Position numbers and translations under genes: made by a program. A stretch of 64,000 nucleotides of DNA from Lyophyllum atratum (lineage: Eukaryota; Basidiomycota; Agaricomycetes; Agaricales; Lyophyllaceae). Under the pieces are notes generated by a model that did no database searches, had not been told where the DNA came from, and worked only from the letters and a program-made list of their open reading frames with translations. The stretch is from positions 124,001 through 188,000 of the forward strand of contig JACGCN010000056.1 of NCBI GenBank assembly GCA_014905825.1, written 5' to 3'. Positions 45,178 to 57,900 of this stretch are shown here, piece by piece. How positions within the stretch are numbered: position 1 is the stretch's first letter; every line of letters starts with the position of its first letter.

Positions 45178-48100
45178 ATGGCGAAGAAGAAAGCCGTAAC
45201 TGCGAAAGTGTCGGCCAAGGCCGTCAAAAAGGCGAAGGCTGCCTCAAAAGTCGAGCGCAAGGAGCAGAAGAATGTAAAAAAGTCGAAAGGGAAGGGCAAG
45301 GATGCTGAGGACGATGACGAGGATCTCGAAGGCATTCTCGAGAAGGTGATTACCTTTTTCAATCTCCCTTTCTTCGCGTCGTGTCGTGCTTTCCGTTGGA
45401 GAAAGGACAACAGCTGATATGTCTGTGGTTAGTAGTTGCGGAGAGAGTGGGAAGAAGCACATACCGTCACGGAAGAGCTGGTCGAAGGGCCTCCGAGCAG
45501 GCGCGCTAACGCGACGTTGACAGCGTGTCCTGGCGGAAATCATCTTTGGTGCATCGGAGGGGAGTTCTTCAGTGATGACGGCAAGGCGGTATGTCCTATC
45601 AGTTTCAGTGGAGAGTGATCTAAATGTTCACTGGTGGTGCTTTTAGTACTTTTACAATGATGTTTTCAGATATTCGCCAGAGAAGGTACGTCGGCAGCCT
45701 ACTGCTAGGCTCCCGAAATATACCGAAGGGGTCTTCGCATAGGACGAATGGCGCAAGTTCGTCTCCCCAACCTGCCCAGGCCCGCGTTCTGCACACGCGG
45801 TCGTCGCTACTCCCGCAGGTGGAGGAAAGATCTTTCTCTTTGGTATGACCACCCTTTCCTGATACTACAGTGTTCAGTGTGGCTAATTCAACGCTACAAG
45901 GCGGCGAATTCTCTTCTTTACACCAGAACACGTTCCACCACTACCGCGACTTCTGGGTCTTTGACATCACGACGCATTCTTGGGATCGTATCGATACCAA
46001 GGTCCGCCCCAGTGCAAGGTCTGGCCATCGGTGAGTCCTTTCTGCCCTATATTTTCCGCATGGCCTGGATGAGAGCTTATCCTCCCAACAGTATGGCGGT
46101 CTTCAAGCACTATATTGTGCTATTCGGAGGATTCTACGATCCTGGTATCACAAGTATGTTCGCACCGGTGTATCTCGCCCATCGATATTCTTCGACATAG
46201 CTAAATATGGCTCACAGCGCGGTATCTAAACGATCTCTGGGTATTCGATACGCAGGAATACAAATGGCGCCAGATCGAAATGAGGGAGACAGATCCCCGA
46301 CCGTCGTACGTCCATGCCTTAGCCGTGCCTCATGAGCGTTATATGGAGTTTGTCCATTAGCCCCAGAAGCGGATTCTCATTCCTCGCAAGTCCAGATGGG
46401 ATCCTCCTTCACGGTAGGTCGACGAACATCCTCTCGAATCATGCTGTTAACCGGTTATAGGGGGGTATTGCAAGGAATATGCGAAAGGAAAACGTCCCGT
46501 CGGCGTTATGCTCGAAGACACCTGGTTCCTAAAGTACGCTTCTCTCCCTTCCCCACTTGCCTAACTAAACCCCACCCCAGCATGTCCCTCACCACACCCC
46601 TCTCGTCCACCTCCGCCCCCGCCTCCGCCTCCACCACTTCTTCCAGACCCAAAGCCGCCCCTTCTTCCGACACTCTCAAAGTGAAATGGGAGCGCCGCAA
46701 ACGCCCCTCCTACGCGCCGCCCCTCCGTTCTGGGTGCACGATGACGCTGTGGGCCGCGAAGAATACGGGGGTGCTCTTTGGGGGCGTGACGGATGAGGAT
46801 AGGCACGAGGAGACGCTGGAGAGTGTTTTTTGGAATGACTTGTCAGTGCAGCTTGCTCGTTCATCTTCGCTAGGTTAACTGCGCTGACATGGCCTCGAAG
46901 GTATGGATACCAGATCCTGGGCAAGGGGCGCTGGATGTCGATGGGGCTTAAGAGGCCGAAGAAGAAGGCTGGGGGCGGGGGGAGGAAGAAGAAGGCTGTG
47001 GTCATGGTGCAGAAGTATCGTCCAGAAGAGGAGAAGAGCGATGAGGATGGTGACGGTGAGGATGAGGATGATGATGTAGGTGTCCAGTGTTTCTGCTGTG
47101 GGGCAATTTACTCATGAATGACAGAGCCCAATGAGTCCGGCACCGCCGCTGGCGACGGGGAAGGGGAACAAGAACAAGGTAGAGCAGGAGCCGAAGGTCG
47201 TCGAGCCTGAGATCGACCCAGACGATCCGAACTTGACGGCCCCGCTGCCGCGGTACAACGCCATGCTCGCAGTCCTCCGTAACACCTTGTACATGTGCGT
47301 ACCTCACCGCAGAATTGATACATGTTGGTATGCTGATGGATTTGGATGTCGCAGATACGGCGGGATATACGAGAAGGGATCGAGGGAGTACACCCTGGAC
47401 GACTTTCACTCGCTGCAGCTTGATAAGCTGGAGCGGTATGTGTGCTTAAAGGAGAGTGGGGTTGTTATTGCGGATGGGGAGGAGAGCAGTAGCGATGATG
47501 ATGAGGACGACGATGATGATGATGATGATGAAGACGATGAGGAGAAGTACTGGGGCGGCGAAGGCGAAGACGACGGCGGGGATAAGGGTGATGAAGGTAA
47601 AGATGGAGATGCTGAAGGGGCAGAAGAGGAGACCTTGGTGGACCCCGAGGAGGCGGAGGGCGAGAAAGTCGAGGTGGAGGAGCCAAAGGTAGGCCATGCG
47701 ACTGTGCCGCGATCCGTGATTTTGCTGATTGCCTTGGGGGCGCGCAGGACGATTTGAGGGACCAGGCGACGGCTTTCATGGGTGTTGCCAAGGACGCCAC
47801 GCGCTCGCCGGAAGATGTTATCAGTACGCCGCTGCCGGGCGAGACGCTGGCGATGTTTTACGCGCGCTCGAGTGGGTCTTTTCAAGTCATCTGGGGGTCT
47901 GAGCTGGCGCTTATTGGACTCTATACGTGACAGGGGAACACTGGTCGCAGAAGGCGCATGGTGCGAGCGATAATCGTGGTAAGCAACTCCGCCGGGATGG
48001 GTTCGTTCTCGCGGAGGAGCGGTATGGTTCGTGCTTTTGCAGCTTTAGTCGTTGGCTGCCATGCTGATTGTGGTCTTTAGCGGAGTATAAGCCGATCTTA

Positions 48101-48216
48101 GAGGAGGTAGAAAAGATATTGGCGGAGGCGGGCTTGGATGAGGAGGAGATGAGACGTGGTGCGGCTGCGGGGCCGATGAGTCCTGCGGCTGGTGCGCAGA
48201 GCAGGAATCGCAGGTA
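45178..48216 (+). CDS. kelch-repeat protein of the KLHDC4/Kel3 family
   Basis: Start MAKKKAVTAKVSAKAVKKAK, a very basic N-terminus. Exon 1 ends at 45345 (DLEGILEK). Following exons give LRREWEEAHTVTEELVEGPP and the kelch blades RRANATLTACPGGNHLWCIG, YFYNDVFRYSPEKDEWRKF, PGPRSAHAVVATPAGGGKIF, FWVFDITTHSWDRIDTKV, FKHYIVLFGGFYDPG, LNDLWVFDTQEYKWRQIEM, PRSGFSFLASPDGILLHGGY and CTMTLWAAKNTGVLFGGVTD. Then come acidic and basic linkers (including poly-Asp near 47480-47550), YGGIYEKGSREYTLDDFHSL, a DUF4110-like end (LRDQATAFMGVAKD...PLPGETLAMFYARSREHW), and a last helix ending RNRR at 48216. The order and the DUF4110-like tail are diagnostic of KLHDC4/Kel3. The family is conserved in eukaryotes and its job is not well defined. 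It looks intact, with about nine introns. Confidence 0.9.
47480..47545 (+). repeat. GAT/GAC trinucleotide tract coding poly-Asp/Glu
   Basis: Runs of GATGATGATGAGGACGAC code an acidic stretch inside the kelch protein. It is prone to length change by slippage. Confidence 0.7.
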
Positions 48217-49225
48217 AACGGCGAGAAGCCAGAGATTGGTGGGGGTTCTGCGATGTGGGTTGTTGATGTACTTGTCGTGGATTGTAAGATACCTCATTCA
48301 GAGGAGAAGCTGGTGTGTAAAAAATTGGCGAGAACCATTCATTACCATTTGTGATCACAATATTTGGACCAGGCCTTTCCTGCTTTTTTTTCTACTGCGC
48401 CAAGCGGCGGACAGTATACAACATGGTATCCATTTTATCGACGGACGGAAGGCATTCGTATATAGATATGTACAATATCGGTCGGTGCAAGATGTTGGCA
48501 TTGCCAAAGACTGGAATGAGATCGATATCATGAGCCTGAGATGGCAACAAAGCGCCTCGCGTCAACTTTGCAAGTCTCCCATGTGGTCGCCCTCGTCACA
48601 GGCTACGGAAGACAACGCTCTGACCGCTATCTCGGCGTGTGGACGTCGATAAAACAGTGTAGTAGTGACGAAGACCAATTGGCGGAGACTACTAAGTGGC
48701 CCAGACTCCAGGCAAGGTCCAGGTGCCATGTGCCACTGCCACTCATCGATCATCCGTGATATTGTCCTAAATCGAAGACCAATTTCCAACATTAAGAGCC
48801 TTCCAAGTCTAGCGCCTTTTGAGAGATGGGTGAGTGGGCGCTGTCTCCATATTTGCAAGGCAGTTGTTGCAGCGTTTCTGCGACGCCAAAATGCCTACCC
48901 TGAACTAAGATCACATGTGTCAATTGATGGCAAACGAACTTGTTGTTATGAGTCTGACGGTTGTGAGCAAACCACCAGTGGCTGAGCGACAATCTCGACG
49001 CAGTTCTGGCTAGCGCGTTCTTCAGGAATTTAGGGGTTTCTGTGAGTCTGCAGAGTGTTCATACCCCGATGTAGCCCCTCCTCATCGCGATACAGACCAC
49101 AGTTGAACCGAGATTCATCCGCAGTGGTGGCCCACAAGTTCAAGGTCCGCCTTCTAGTGGTCCATTGTTCTTCAACATTATATAAACGTGCACCTCCTTC
49201 AGTGGAATAGGTACGTCTTACCCCT
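48217..49225. other. intergenic
   Basis: About 1 kb between two plus-strand genes, with no coding signal seen. The last 40 bp, with TATATAAACGTG (about 49180), give a good TATA-like box for the FunK1 gene that follows. Confidence 0.4.
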
Positions 49226-51634
49226 ATGGCTCATTCTATCCCCAGTTCAGGCAGCTCAACATCCCCGCTCAAATTCTCAGTGTCGAGCGGCTTCGAAGCT
49301 TTACCACCGAAGCTCCCCGAATCTCGTCGATTGATGAATCGCGCTATGACTGGCCTTTTTGTTGGGCCGATGCCAGTGACTCAATTCCTCGAGGAATTCT
49401 TGCCACCTGTCCGCGGAGCACCTAGAGCCCCCAATCTCAGCAAGGATCACTTTGATATGATGCCAGTAACCACAGTCGAAAAAGAAATGTATCAGCCCTT
49501 CGTAAGAGCCATTCTTCAGGACATAGTTATATTCCATGATACTCAACAGCATCCAGATTGATCTCATCCACAACCATGACCTCATTCCTGGCTACAAGAT
49601 TGTCAACACTGCGGATTTCTATGACCATGATATGGGTAACGGTAATAAAATCAGGCCCGATCCCAGCATGTACAAGAAATCCCTGGACACGTCGGTGAAA
49701 CGAACGCAATTCGGCGAGCTCGAACTCCACTTTGAGCTCAAACCTGACGATAAATCCGACCCCTTCCAAGACCCCGCCTCGCCCGACGTGGACCGCCTAA
49801 GGCATCCTTTTCTAAGGGCCCGCACTGTAAAAGGAGGCGAGTGTCGCTCGCAACTCATCGATTACGCGACCGAATGGTGTTCCCGCCAACATCGCCGGTT
49901 CGCGTTCACTGTATTCATCGGCGATCCTTACGTCCGCTTCATTCGTTGGGATCGCGCCGGCGCCGTGGTGTCTGAGAAATTTGACTACCGCAAGGACTCA
50001 CGGCCTCTACTTCAGTTTCTCTGGCGCTTCACACATGCCGATGATGCTGGACGTGGACGTGATCCCACTGTACGTCGCGCTAAGCCGGGCGAGGCTAAAC
50101 TCGCAGAAGATCATCTCTCCCAATGGGCGCCCAAAGCTGAACGTCCAGCGGTCGTCTTTACGGTGCCAGATTCCCATGGCGAGCCTCGTGAATTTCTCGG
50201 GTGGGGTTCTATGGCAAATGCTGCCTCGCTGACAGGCAGATGTACCCGAGCATACCCCGTCATTGATATGAAGACGAAGAAGTGCTACTTCCTCAAAGAC
50301 ACGTGGCGTGCACACGATCTGGCACAGGAAGCTGCTATCCTTCAAGAGCTTCAAGCTGCCGGCGTTGAGCGCGTCCCACCCTTTGTTTGCGGCGGGGACC
50401 TCCCAGATGATGTCACGGCCACTGATCTGTATGTTCCCAGAGAAGACGACAGCAACGAGAGGCGACCTACTGTTCGAGGGCCAGATGCCTCTTGGAGGTG
50501 TGGTCGCGATTGGAGGCGCATAACGCAACGTTTCCACCATCGCTTCGTTGTGGACTTCATCGGGAGATCTCTTGATACATCCAAGGATTCGAAGGAGATG
50601 ATGCAAGTGGTTTCAGATGCTTTCACAGGTAGGCCGTCTACACGTATAGTGAAATTTGCTTGGCTGATCGGTCATCAGCTCATAGGCAAGCTTTTGAAAA
50701 ATGTCAAATTCTACATCGCGACATCAGTGCTAGGAATATTCTTATTGATGACAATGGCCGCGGGATCCTGAACGACTGGGATCTCGCGATACATGTGTCC
50801 GATTTGCGGAAAGCTCGACGGCACGAAAGAACGGTCAGTGCAATCCCCCGCAGCTAATCGTCGAAGCACTCAGCTAACTCTTTAACACAGGGAACGTGGC
50901 AATTTATGTCGTGCCTTCTACTCATGGACCATCATTCTGAACACACCATTCAGGACGACATGGAATCATTCGTCCACATCATTCTCTATCACGCCCTTCG
51001 TTACTTTCGGCACAACCGAACTCCGCTCACGCTCGGTCTCATCGAGAATATCTTCGATTTAGAAATGACCAATCTTGAAGGGATTCGCATGGGTGGCGAC
51101 AGCAAACGATCAATGTTCAACCGGGGGGGCTTGAAATATCTCGGTGCTGGTTTTCAGTTCGCAAGTGATCCCCTCCAGGTATGGATCAGGGGAGCATTTG
51201 CAGCCGTCAAGCAGTGGCTTGACTTCATTGATCCTCGTGAGGGCGATGATAGTCAGGATATGATGGCGGCTGCAGGCGAAGCCGCCCCAGATCCAGCCTC
51301 TGCTATCACAGCTACAGCTCCTCCCGCACACTTCCGCTTCAAAGACCACGCCTTCATGGCCACCACATTTTCTCACTGCTTATCTCTCACTTGGCCTTCT
51401 GAAGACATTGCGAAGGACGTCCTCGTCGACCAGAGAAAAGTGCTCGACAACCTCCTTAAGCACGGACTCGATATCGAAGGGATGGACGAGGACGGCTCAA
51501 TTGGGGGAGCGAGGAAGAAGAGTAAATCCTCCGCATCGATTCGCGGATCTGGGCTGGTATCTGGGTCTTTGCATTCAACGAGTACCCGCTCTCATACTCG
51601 TCGTGGCGGTACAGGAGGAAGTGCTAGAGTCTAA
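49226..51634 (+). CDS. FunK1-type fungal protein kinase (intact)
   Basis: Exon 1 is 49226-49501, exon 2 starts at 49557 (MYQPF/IDLIHNHDL), with a long second exon through DAFTG. The third exon starts QAFEKC, and a last exon follows the intron between ERT and GTWQFMS. The roughly 300-residue N-terminal FunK1 region includes LDTSVKRTQFGELELHFELK and FTVFIGDPYVRFIRWDRAGA. Then KKCYFLKDTWRAHDLAQEAA (N-lobe) and HHRFVVDFIGRSLD follow, then the catalytic loop ILHRDISARNILIDD and NDWDLA in place of DFG. The C-terminal part has DDMESFVHIILYHALRY and a Ser/Arg-rich tail (SASIRGSGLVSGSLHSTST). HRD Asp and WD Asp are present, so an active kinase is likely. FunK1 roles are unknown; the family is expanded in multicellular basidiomycetes. 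Confidence 0.9.
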
Positions 51635-51926
51635 TCCCTCTACCGATCTTCATCATATTTATCGTTTACTTTATATCAAGCTTACGATGACATTTGTAGA
51701 CCCTCATTACATGTTCTACTGTGCCGGAATTCTAATTCAATCCATTGCCTGCACAAGTAATCCTACCGTAGTCGTAAACGCTCATCATACTCATCGTTGC
51801 ATCGAAGAAGCTGACCCTGAAATACAGATGGTCAATATCTATTACCGGTGTTGGAAAGCCGACGGAGTAAGGTTAAGGGCCAGTCGACGAATTGACCCAT
51901 ACGCCGCCATCAGCCTTTATTGAGAC
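51635..51926. other. convergent intergenic spacer
   Basis: No gene seen between the two converging stops. Confidence 0.4.
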
Positions 51927-53220
51927 CTAATGTGCAAGGCCAACACCGATCAAAACATGACGCCCGAATTCTGAGTTCAAGTCGAAATCGACATTCGTCG
52001 TGAGTTCAGGGGGGGTTGGATAAGCGCCTGTCTGAAGCCGTTGCATGTTGAGGATGAGTCGACAAATCTTGTTAATGCATCAACGCCGGAGTTCGATGTT
52101 CGAAACCGAGGGAAGGAGCGTACCAGGACCGATACAAATGATATTGACCACCTATCGTCAAGAAAATTGAGACAATAATTGCCCACAAGAGTTGAAGCAA
52201 CACATACGGTATCATAGTTTGTGCGACAGCAGGTATCAAGACACAGTACGGGGTCATCGTAGTCAGAATAGCTGATAAAACATGCTTTGGACACCGTCTG
52301 CGACTGAAAGAGATAGAGCACGTACCGCTGATGGCAGCAAATATCCATGCCCCGTCACGTAACATCAGTCTAACGATAGGTGCACGACTGAGATCGCGTA
52401 TTCTCCCAACATTCCTCTTGCGAATGGTTAACATCCAGATGAAGGTATGTCGTAAGAAGGTAAACATGCTTCAGAAGGAATGCTCTTCAAGGACAGTTAC
52501 GTTGAAGGGTTACTTTGAGACTCGCACCTAAAATACACCGCGTCGTATGGCACATTCACGGCAACGCATGTTGCTTTGAATACCATCTTCTGGGTTGAGC
52601 GGAGGCCGCATGCTACCGAAACACCCACTCCAACGAACGTCATGGACACGAGCAGTGCGCCGATTTTTCGATTTTTTTGATATAACGCGTAAACTATTGA
52701 AGTCTTGTAGAAGAAAATGATACGGAATAACAATGACCGACGCACGTCGTAGTGACAATAACACTTCCAGTGTAAATATCAAGCAAAGGAAGGAGACCAT
52801 ATTGAAACCAAACCACGCCGCACAGACTGCTCCCGTGTTATGGACGGTGTTTAGGGGACCTAGTATCATTACAAGGTTTGCTCTAAGAAAACGGTGAGTC
52901 ATAAAGATTACCTGACCCTGCAGGGAATACATACATGTGTGCGAATATCCCATAGTACCGTGAAAAGAGATACATATGCTTCACCGCTCCTGTACGGGAA
53001 CTTGGTACGTGAATTCGTGTCAACTGGCAAGGAGACCTGGGCGCCTCACTCCCAGATATGCTGGTATTCGTGATCAGCATTGATCAGACCGTCCCAGAGA
53101 AGCAAAGTAAATGCAGCAACTAGGGCACAGATCAGGAACACGTCAACGACTGAACAAACACTGGACAGGGGACTCACGAGCTGAACAATTTCGAAGGAAC
53201 TGCGGCGGGTGCGCCAGCAT
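51927..53220 (-). CDS. DUF6533 domain membrane protein, tandem copy A
   Basis: Start MLAHPPQFLRNCSA at 53220. Then exons give LAAFTLLLWDGLINADHEYQ (DUF6533 core), GAVKHMYLFSRYYGIFAHM, then LGPLNTVHNTGAVCAAWFGF and LIFTLEVLLSLRR. VYALYQKNRKIGALLVSMTF with VGVGVSVACG follows. Later exons hold TFLRHTFIWMLTIRKRNVGR and RLMLRDGAWIFAAIS. The last one gives CRLILNMQRLQTGAYPT, PELTTNVDFDL and VLIGVGLAH to the stop at 51927. Spacing and motifs equal those of copy B, about 1.7 kb upstream on the same strand. The pair is a tandem duplication. Function unknown. I could not check every splice site; none of the recognised segments is broken. Confidence 0.8.
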
Positions 53221-53599
53221 GCTAGTCTACAAGATATAAAGTACAAAAGATCGTGGTAGGTGTTCGCGAGGACTGAGAAGGCACAGCCATGTTCAGTCTG
53301 AATATACTTATATAGGTATGTATGTAGTCATGCATCACATGGTCCAGAGGCGTATCCGGAGATAGATACGTTTGGCGTCGCGTTTCCGCCACGCGAACGA
53401 GGAACCGAGATAGAAGACTAGAATTGGAGTACTGATCAGTTGAAGGGGATTGAGTAATGCACGGGAGTTCCGCACTGTGATCAGTGCATCCATATATACC
53501 ACGGTGCAACATAGGTATCGGCAACATGGTACGACCAAGATCCCTTGCCCGGTATTGGTGCCTTGAGGTGGACGCGGATATCAACCGGCCGTTGTTTGA
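53221..53599. other. spacer between tandem DUF6533 genes
   Basis: Promoter of copy A and 3' side of copy B. A short stretch shared with the 5' flank of copy B (TACAAAAGATCGTG, at about 53245 and 54960) shows that the duplicated unit includes the upstream region. Confidence 0.5.
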
Positions 53600-54930
53600 T
53601 CACCCCTGCCCTTCTTCTACGCCGCCGCGTGAGATTTCATGAGGAGCACTAGTGCTGGCCAGGATGTGACGCTCCAATTCGGAGTCATCGAAATCGATGT
53701 TTGTCGTCAGTTCAGGAGCGGTTGAATTCGCGCGTGTCTGTAGCCGTTGCATGTTGAGGATGAGGCGACAAGTCTAGGAAATATATCAGCATCAGAGTCT
53801 GTCTTCGGAAATAAGAGGAGAGGACTGCACTAGAATTGAAACCAGCGAGATAGACCACCTATAATTTAGGAAATTGAGATCCCGGATGCATGTCAATCTG
53901 AAGCACGCACGGTATCATTGCCTGTGCAGCCGCAGGTCTCACCCCAAAATGCGGTGTTGCCGTTGGAAGTATGGCTAATAAGAACTCGTTTGGGCCCATG
54001 TATAGATCGTGAGCATATTGTACTTACCACCGATAGCAGCAAAAATCCATGCCCCGTCGCGTAACATCAAACGAACGACGGGGGCGCGGCTCGAATCGCC
54101 GTATCTGCCAACGTTCCTCCTGTGAATGGTCAGCATCCAGATGAATGCATGTCGTACTACAGTGAAAATGCTCCAAAGTACGTGTACGTTAATGATGACC
54201 AACGCCGACAGCAATTTTTTGGATTCTCACCCAAAGGACACAGTATCGTATGGCACCTTCAGTGCGATGCACGTTGCTCCGAATTGGACGAGGCGGGTTG
54301 CGCGGAAGATACAGGCGACCGCGACGCCCAGTCCAGTGATCATCGTAGAGATGAGAAGTATGCCTATGTGCCTGTTCTTTTGATACAACGCGTAAACTGT
54401 TCACCCGTCGAGCGAAAAGGATATTGCGTCAAATTATGTTAGACGTACGCCGCAGTGACAATAACCCTTCAAGGGTTGATAACAAGCAAAGGAAGGAGAC
54501 CATATTAAAGGTAAGCCATGCCGCACACGCTGATCTTGGGTTACGACCACTGGCTAGTGGGCCTAGCATGGCGGCAAAATTGAATCTGACGAATCGGTGA
54601 ATTGTCTAAGCTATCTGACCTTGGTAGGAATACGTACAGGTGTGCACATATCCCGTAATATCGTGAAAAGAGATACATATACTTCACGGGCCCTGCCAAG
54701 GAACTTAGATTGTGTAAATAGGTCAGGCTAGGAGTCTGCGTGACCAGACGACTCACTTCCAGATATGGTCGTACTCATCATCAGCGGTGATGAGACCGTC
54801 CCATACGAGTAAAGTAAACGCAGCAACTGGGAGGTATAGACACATGAGACGCACGCTTCACATTCGAATTTGAAAAGAGACACTCACAAGATGAACCGTT
54901 TCGCACAAACTGCGTGGGCTGCACCAACAT
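53600..54930 (-). CDS. DUF6533 domain membrane protein, tandem copy B
   Basis: Start MLVQPTQFVRNGSS at 54930, matching MLAHPPQFLRNCSA of copy A, with an intron at the same place. Then LAAFTLLVWDGLITADDEYD, GPVKYMYLFSRYYGICAHL, RFAAMLGPLASGRN, AWLTFNMVSFLCLLSTLEGL and VYALYQKNRHIGILLISTMI follow. Next come VVRHAFIWMLTIHRRNVGRY and RLMLRDGAWIFAAIG. The end gives CRLILNMQRLQTRANST, ELTTNIDFDDSELERHI, and a longer, different tail finishing at 53600. The two proteins share most of their core but differ at the C-terminus after ELTTN(V/I)DFD. Copy B seems intact, and divergence suggests an old duplication. Confidence 0.76.
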
Positions 54931-57900
54931 CCTATTATACAAATGAAAGGGTAAAAATACAAAAGATCGTGTTCGGCGTTACTGGTGGCGGAAAGCGCAC
55001 AACCACGTTGAATTTGAGATATACTTATAGATTTCCCTTGAAGGGTCCAGGCGGTGGGTGTGCGACATCCACGATTGGGGCGAGGTGGCCTACCATTCAT
55101 CTAATTACATGTCAGTTCAAGCCTCAAGGTGAATTTAGCGCCGCGTGTTTGCCATGTGGGCCTGGAATTGAAATAGAGCAAGAAAACGTGGACACGCCAA
55201 TATTGATCGGGTGAAGGAAAGGTTACCGAAACCATAACCACATGGTAAGCAAGATGAAGTTCGAGAGAGGCTACGGCTTGTTGTGCAGCATATCGATATG
55301 CATCGCAGCGCAGCGTAGAACGATAAGGAACTTCAGTGAACCATCCGAGTCGATACGTTGAGATCGATGTCGAGATTGACCTGCCCTTATCGGTAAGGAC
55401 CCTAGATGAGATCCGAAGACTGTGGAAGAGCCTGATCGTATTCAGTTGCATCTCCTTTGGCTAAGGCGTCACTGACACTGCAATAAACGCCGAGAGTAGC
55501 TCAAAGCGAATTGTCCGTTCTGGATGCCTCCTCCCTGGAGGTGATACTGGAGCATCCCTGGACACGGCAAGGCTAGTGAGCTAGCGTGGAGTCTATAACC
55601 CTGGAAAGGTGTAAGGTTTCTGAAAAAGCATTACGAAGCCGTGAGAGTGAGAAACATTTAGTTTCGCAACCTCCTCGCACTACCAATTCGTCGTTGATGC
55701 GTCTCAAACGCGTAGGCGACGTGTAGGTCTGGCTGATTTCTGGATGATGGGGACCAGTCCAAAAGAAAGGTTTATCAAGTCATGTGCTCCAGCAGCCGTT
55801 CACAAAATCGAGAGATGGCATAAGAGATATGACGCTAAAGAAGTCCGACCTGGACGCGGCATTCCATACTGCGAAGGTGGCGACTCCTGCAGCCACAATA
55901 TGAATCAGCCACATAGTTTGGATAAAAAAAGCCGTCCACGCACCTGCAGCCTAATGGTAATAGTAACACTTCCTCAGCGGCACCATGAATTCCCGCTTCT
56001 ACTTCAAACGACTCGCACATCCTCCCTAACAACCTTCACTTTTGCATCCCAGACCGTTCGCGACCCCCGACATCCATTCGAGCAGAGTAAACGTCGTCCT
56101 GTCAAAGAGATATTAGAAGTAAGTCTTCCCTGAGAATGTCGTTAAGGCTTACCTAGCACGTCGAAGCCCACATTCACACGGGTAAGCACGTATTTCGATA
56201 GATGGCGAAAGGAAAGGTGTTGGATATGTGGTGATGCTACGAAAAGCCCGCTTTGGTAGAAGCGTGATTGTAGATAGTCTGAATGAGTGGTGGTCTGAAC
56301 AGCAGCAGAGGAGATGACTATAGAGAGCGAAGAGAGAACGAGAGGGGCAGGTGGTTCCTAGAACTCCTTATGGCTGGTTCCGTATTTGCCAGCGAAGCAT
56401 AGTCGACTGCATCTTGTCTTCAGCCAGGACAAACTGGAATGTTGATACACAAGCTCGTCGAAGAAGAGAAAAATGGTGTTGGATAAGTTGGGCAATAAGA
56501 ACCGCAGGCGAATCGTAGGGCGGTCATTCTTGACGGCCTCGTGCGCAAAAGCACATGAACACATACAATTTGCAGGTGGATACTGGTATTGTAGCTTCAA
56601 AACACGAGGCGGGGTGATCGTACAAGGCTGGGAGGCAATTTACCATTGAGAAGGGCATGAGAATTTTTAAGGTTTCTCCTTCATGGGCCGGCCTTCGCTG
56701 CCCCGCTCCTCAACGACAGCCATTCTCTTCGCGTTGCATATTCAGCGTCGGGGAAGGAGGGACCTTGAAGAAGTGAAGGCCAAGCTCGATGTTTGGACAG
56801 GACGGTGGTAGTAGAGGCCGAGCATTCGCAGCGGACAAGGGTGAGTTTTTGATGCAAATAGTGGGAAGGAGCAGAAGCGGGTGACGGATGAGATCCAAGA
56901 AGTGCTTGACATTCGTCATGAGCAACGATGGCTTTGAGAATGGTAAGGAACGGGCGTCATCCAGGAGGCCCGTATGGACTCGGGATGGACTCGGGATGTA
57001 GATCTTCTCGGAGCGAAGACCGGCGAAGGAGGCGTATTCCGGGAGCAGGACCGCGTGCTGGAAATATCCGATATTGTAGGAACAGGGAAACGGCTGTCGT
57101 CTACCGTACTTGGAGGGCAGGCACCTTCAAAGGGACGATGACCTCCTTCAATCGACTGTTCCTGTCGCCTGTGCTGAAACACCGTTTCTGTGCGCCCAAA
57201 TCCGTCCCTGGCCGACTACGCGGTGTCGGCTCTAAATCCGTTCGTCACCTAGGATAGCGTCTCATCCGACTCTCAGCCAATCCTACACAGTCGTCTCCTT
57301 CAACCCCATGTCGATCCCGATCAAGCGCGGCCCCGGACAGCCTCGGCGCAGAAATTTGGCTGTAACACGTAAGTATAAGGCTCAGCAGTGTCAGCGCCCA
57401 CGTCCCAAACTTCAAAGGGAGCGGCGATTCGACGGGGAGGAGGCATATGATGAATATTGGACAAGGGTGCGTGATGCGCTGGGAATGACTACGTGATGGT
57501 CTCCGATAGGGGAACGGAGCTCGCCCTGCACTGGCATCAATGCGATATTGGTACACAAAAGCATGCGGTGCACGCGGCGAGTGTGTAATGATGCTCTAAG
57601 CAAGCTAGTCTAGGTTATGGATTAACATGCGTCAGAGCGTGTATCGAGACAACCCATCCTACCTTGAGCTAGTCGAGACACGGCGACCTCGAAGCATCAA
57701 GGAAGTCGGATTTACTAGTCATTGCTCAACAACGGTTGGCGCCTGCCGCGAAGGCAATATAGTGGTTTTCGATAAAATGATGTGGAGCACAACGGTGACA
57801 ACGGCGAAGTCAGACTCAAGTTGAAGGACTTCAACGTTTCAACTTCAAGGAGGAGGAGAAATCGTCAGGGAGGAAACATCACGTGATTTCGGCTTTGTCC

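Noticed and set aside
47406..47885. Minus-strand Ser-rich ORF over the kelch gene
   Set aside because: It is the complement of the GAT repeats that code poly-Asp in the real gene.
57308..57496. Retroelement gag-like fragment
   Set aside because: The reading is basic but lacks a zinc knuckle, protease or reverse-transcriptase motif nearby.
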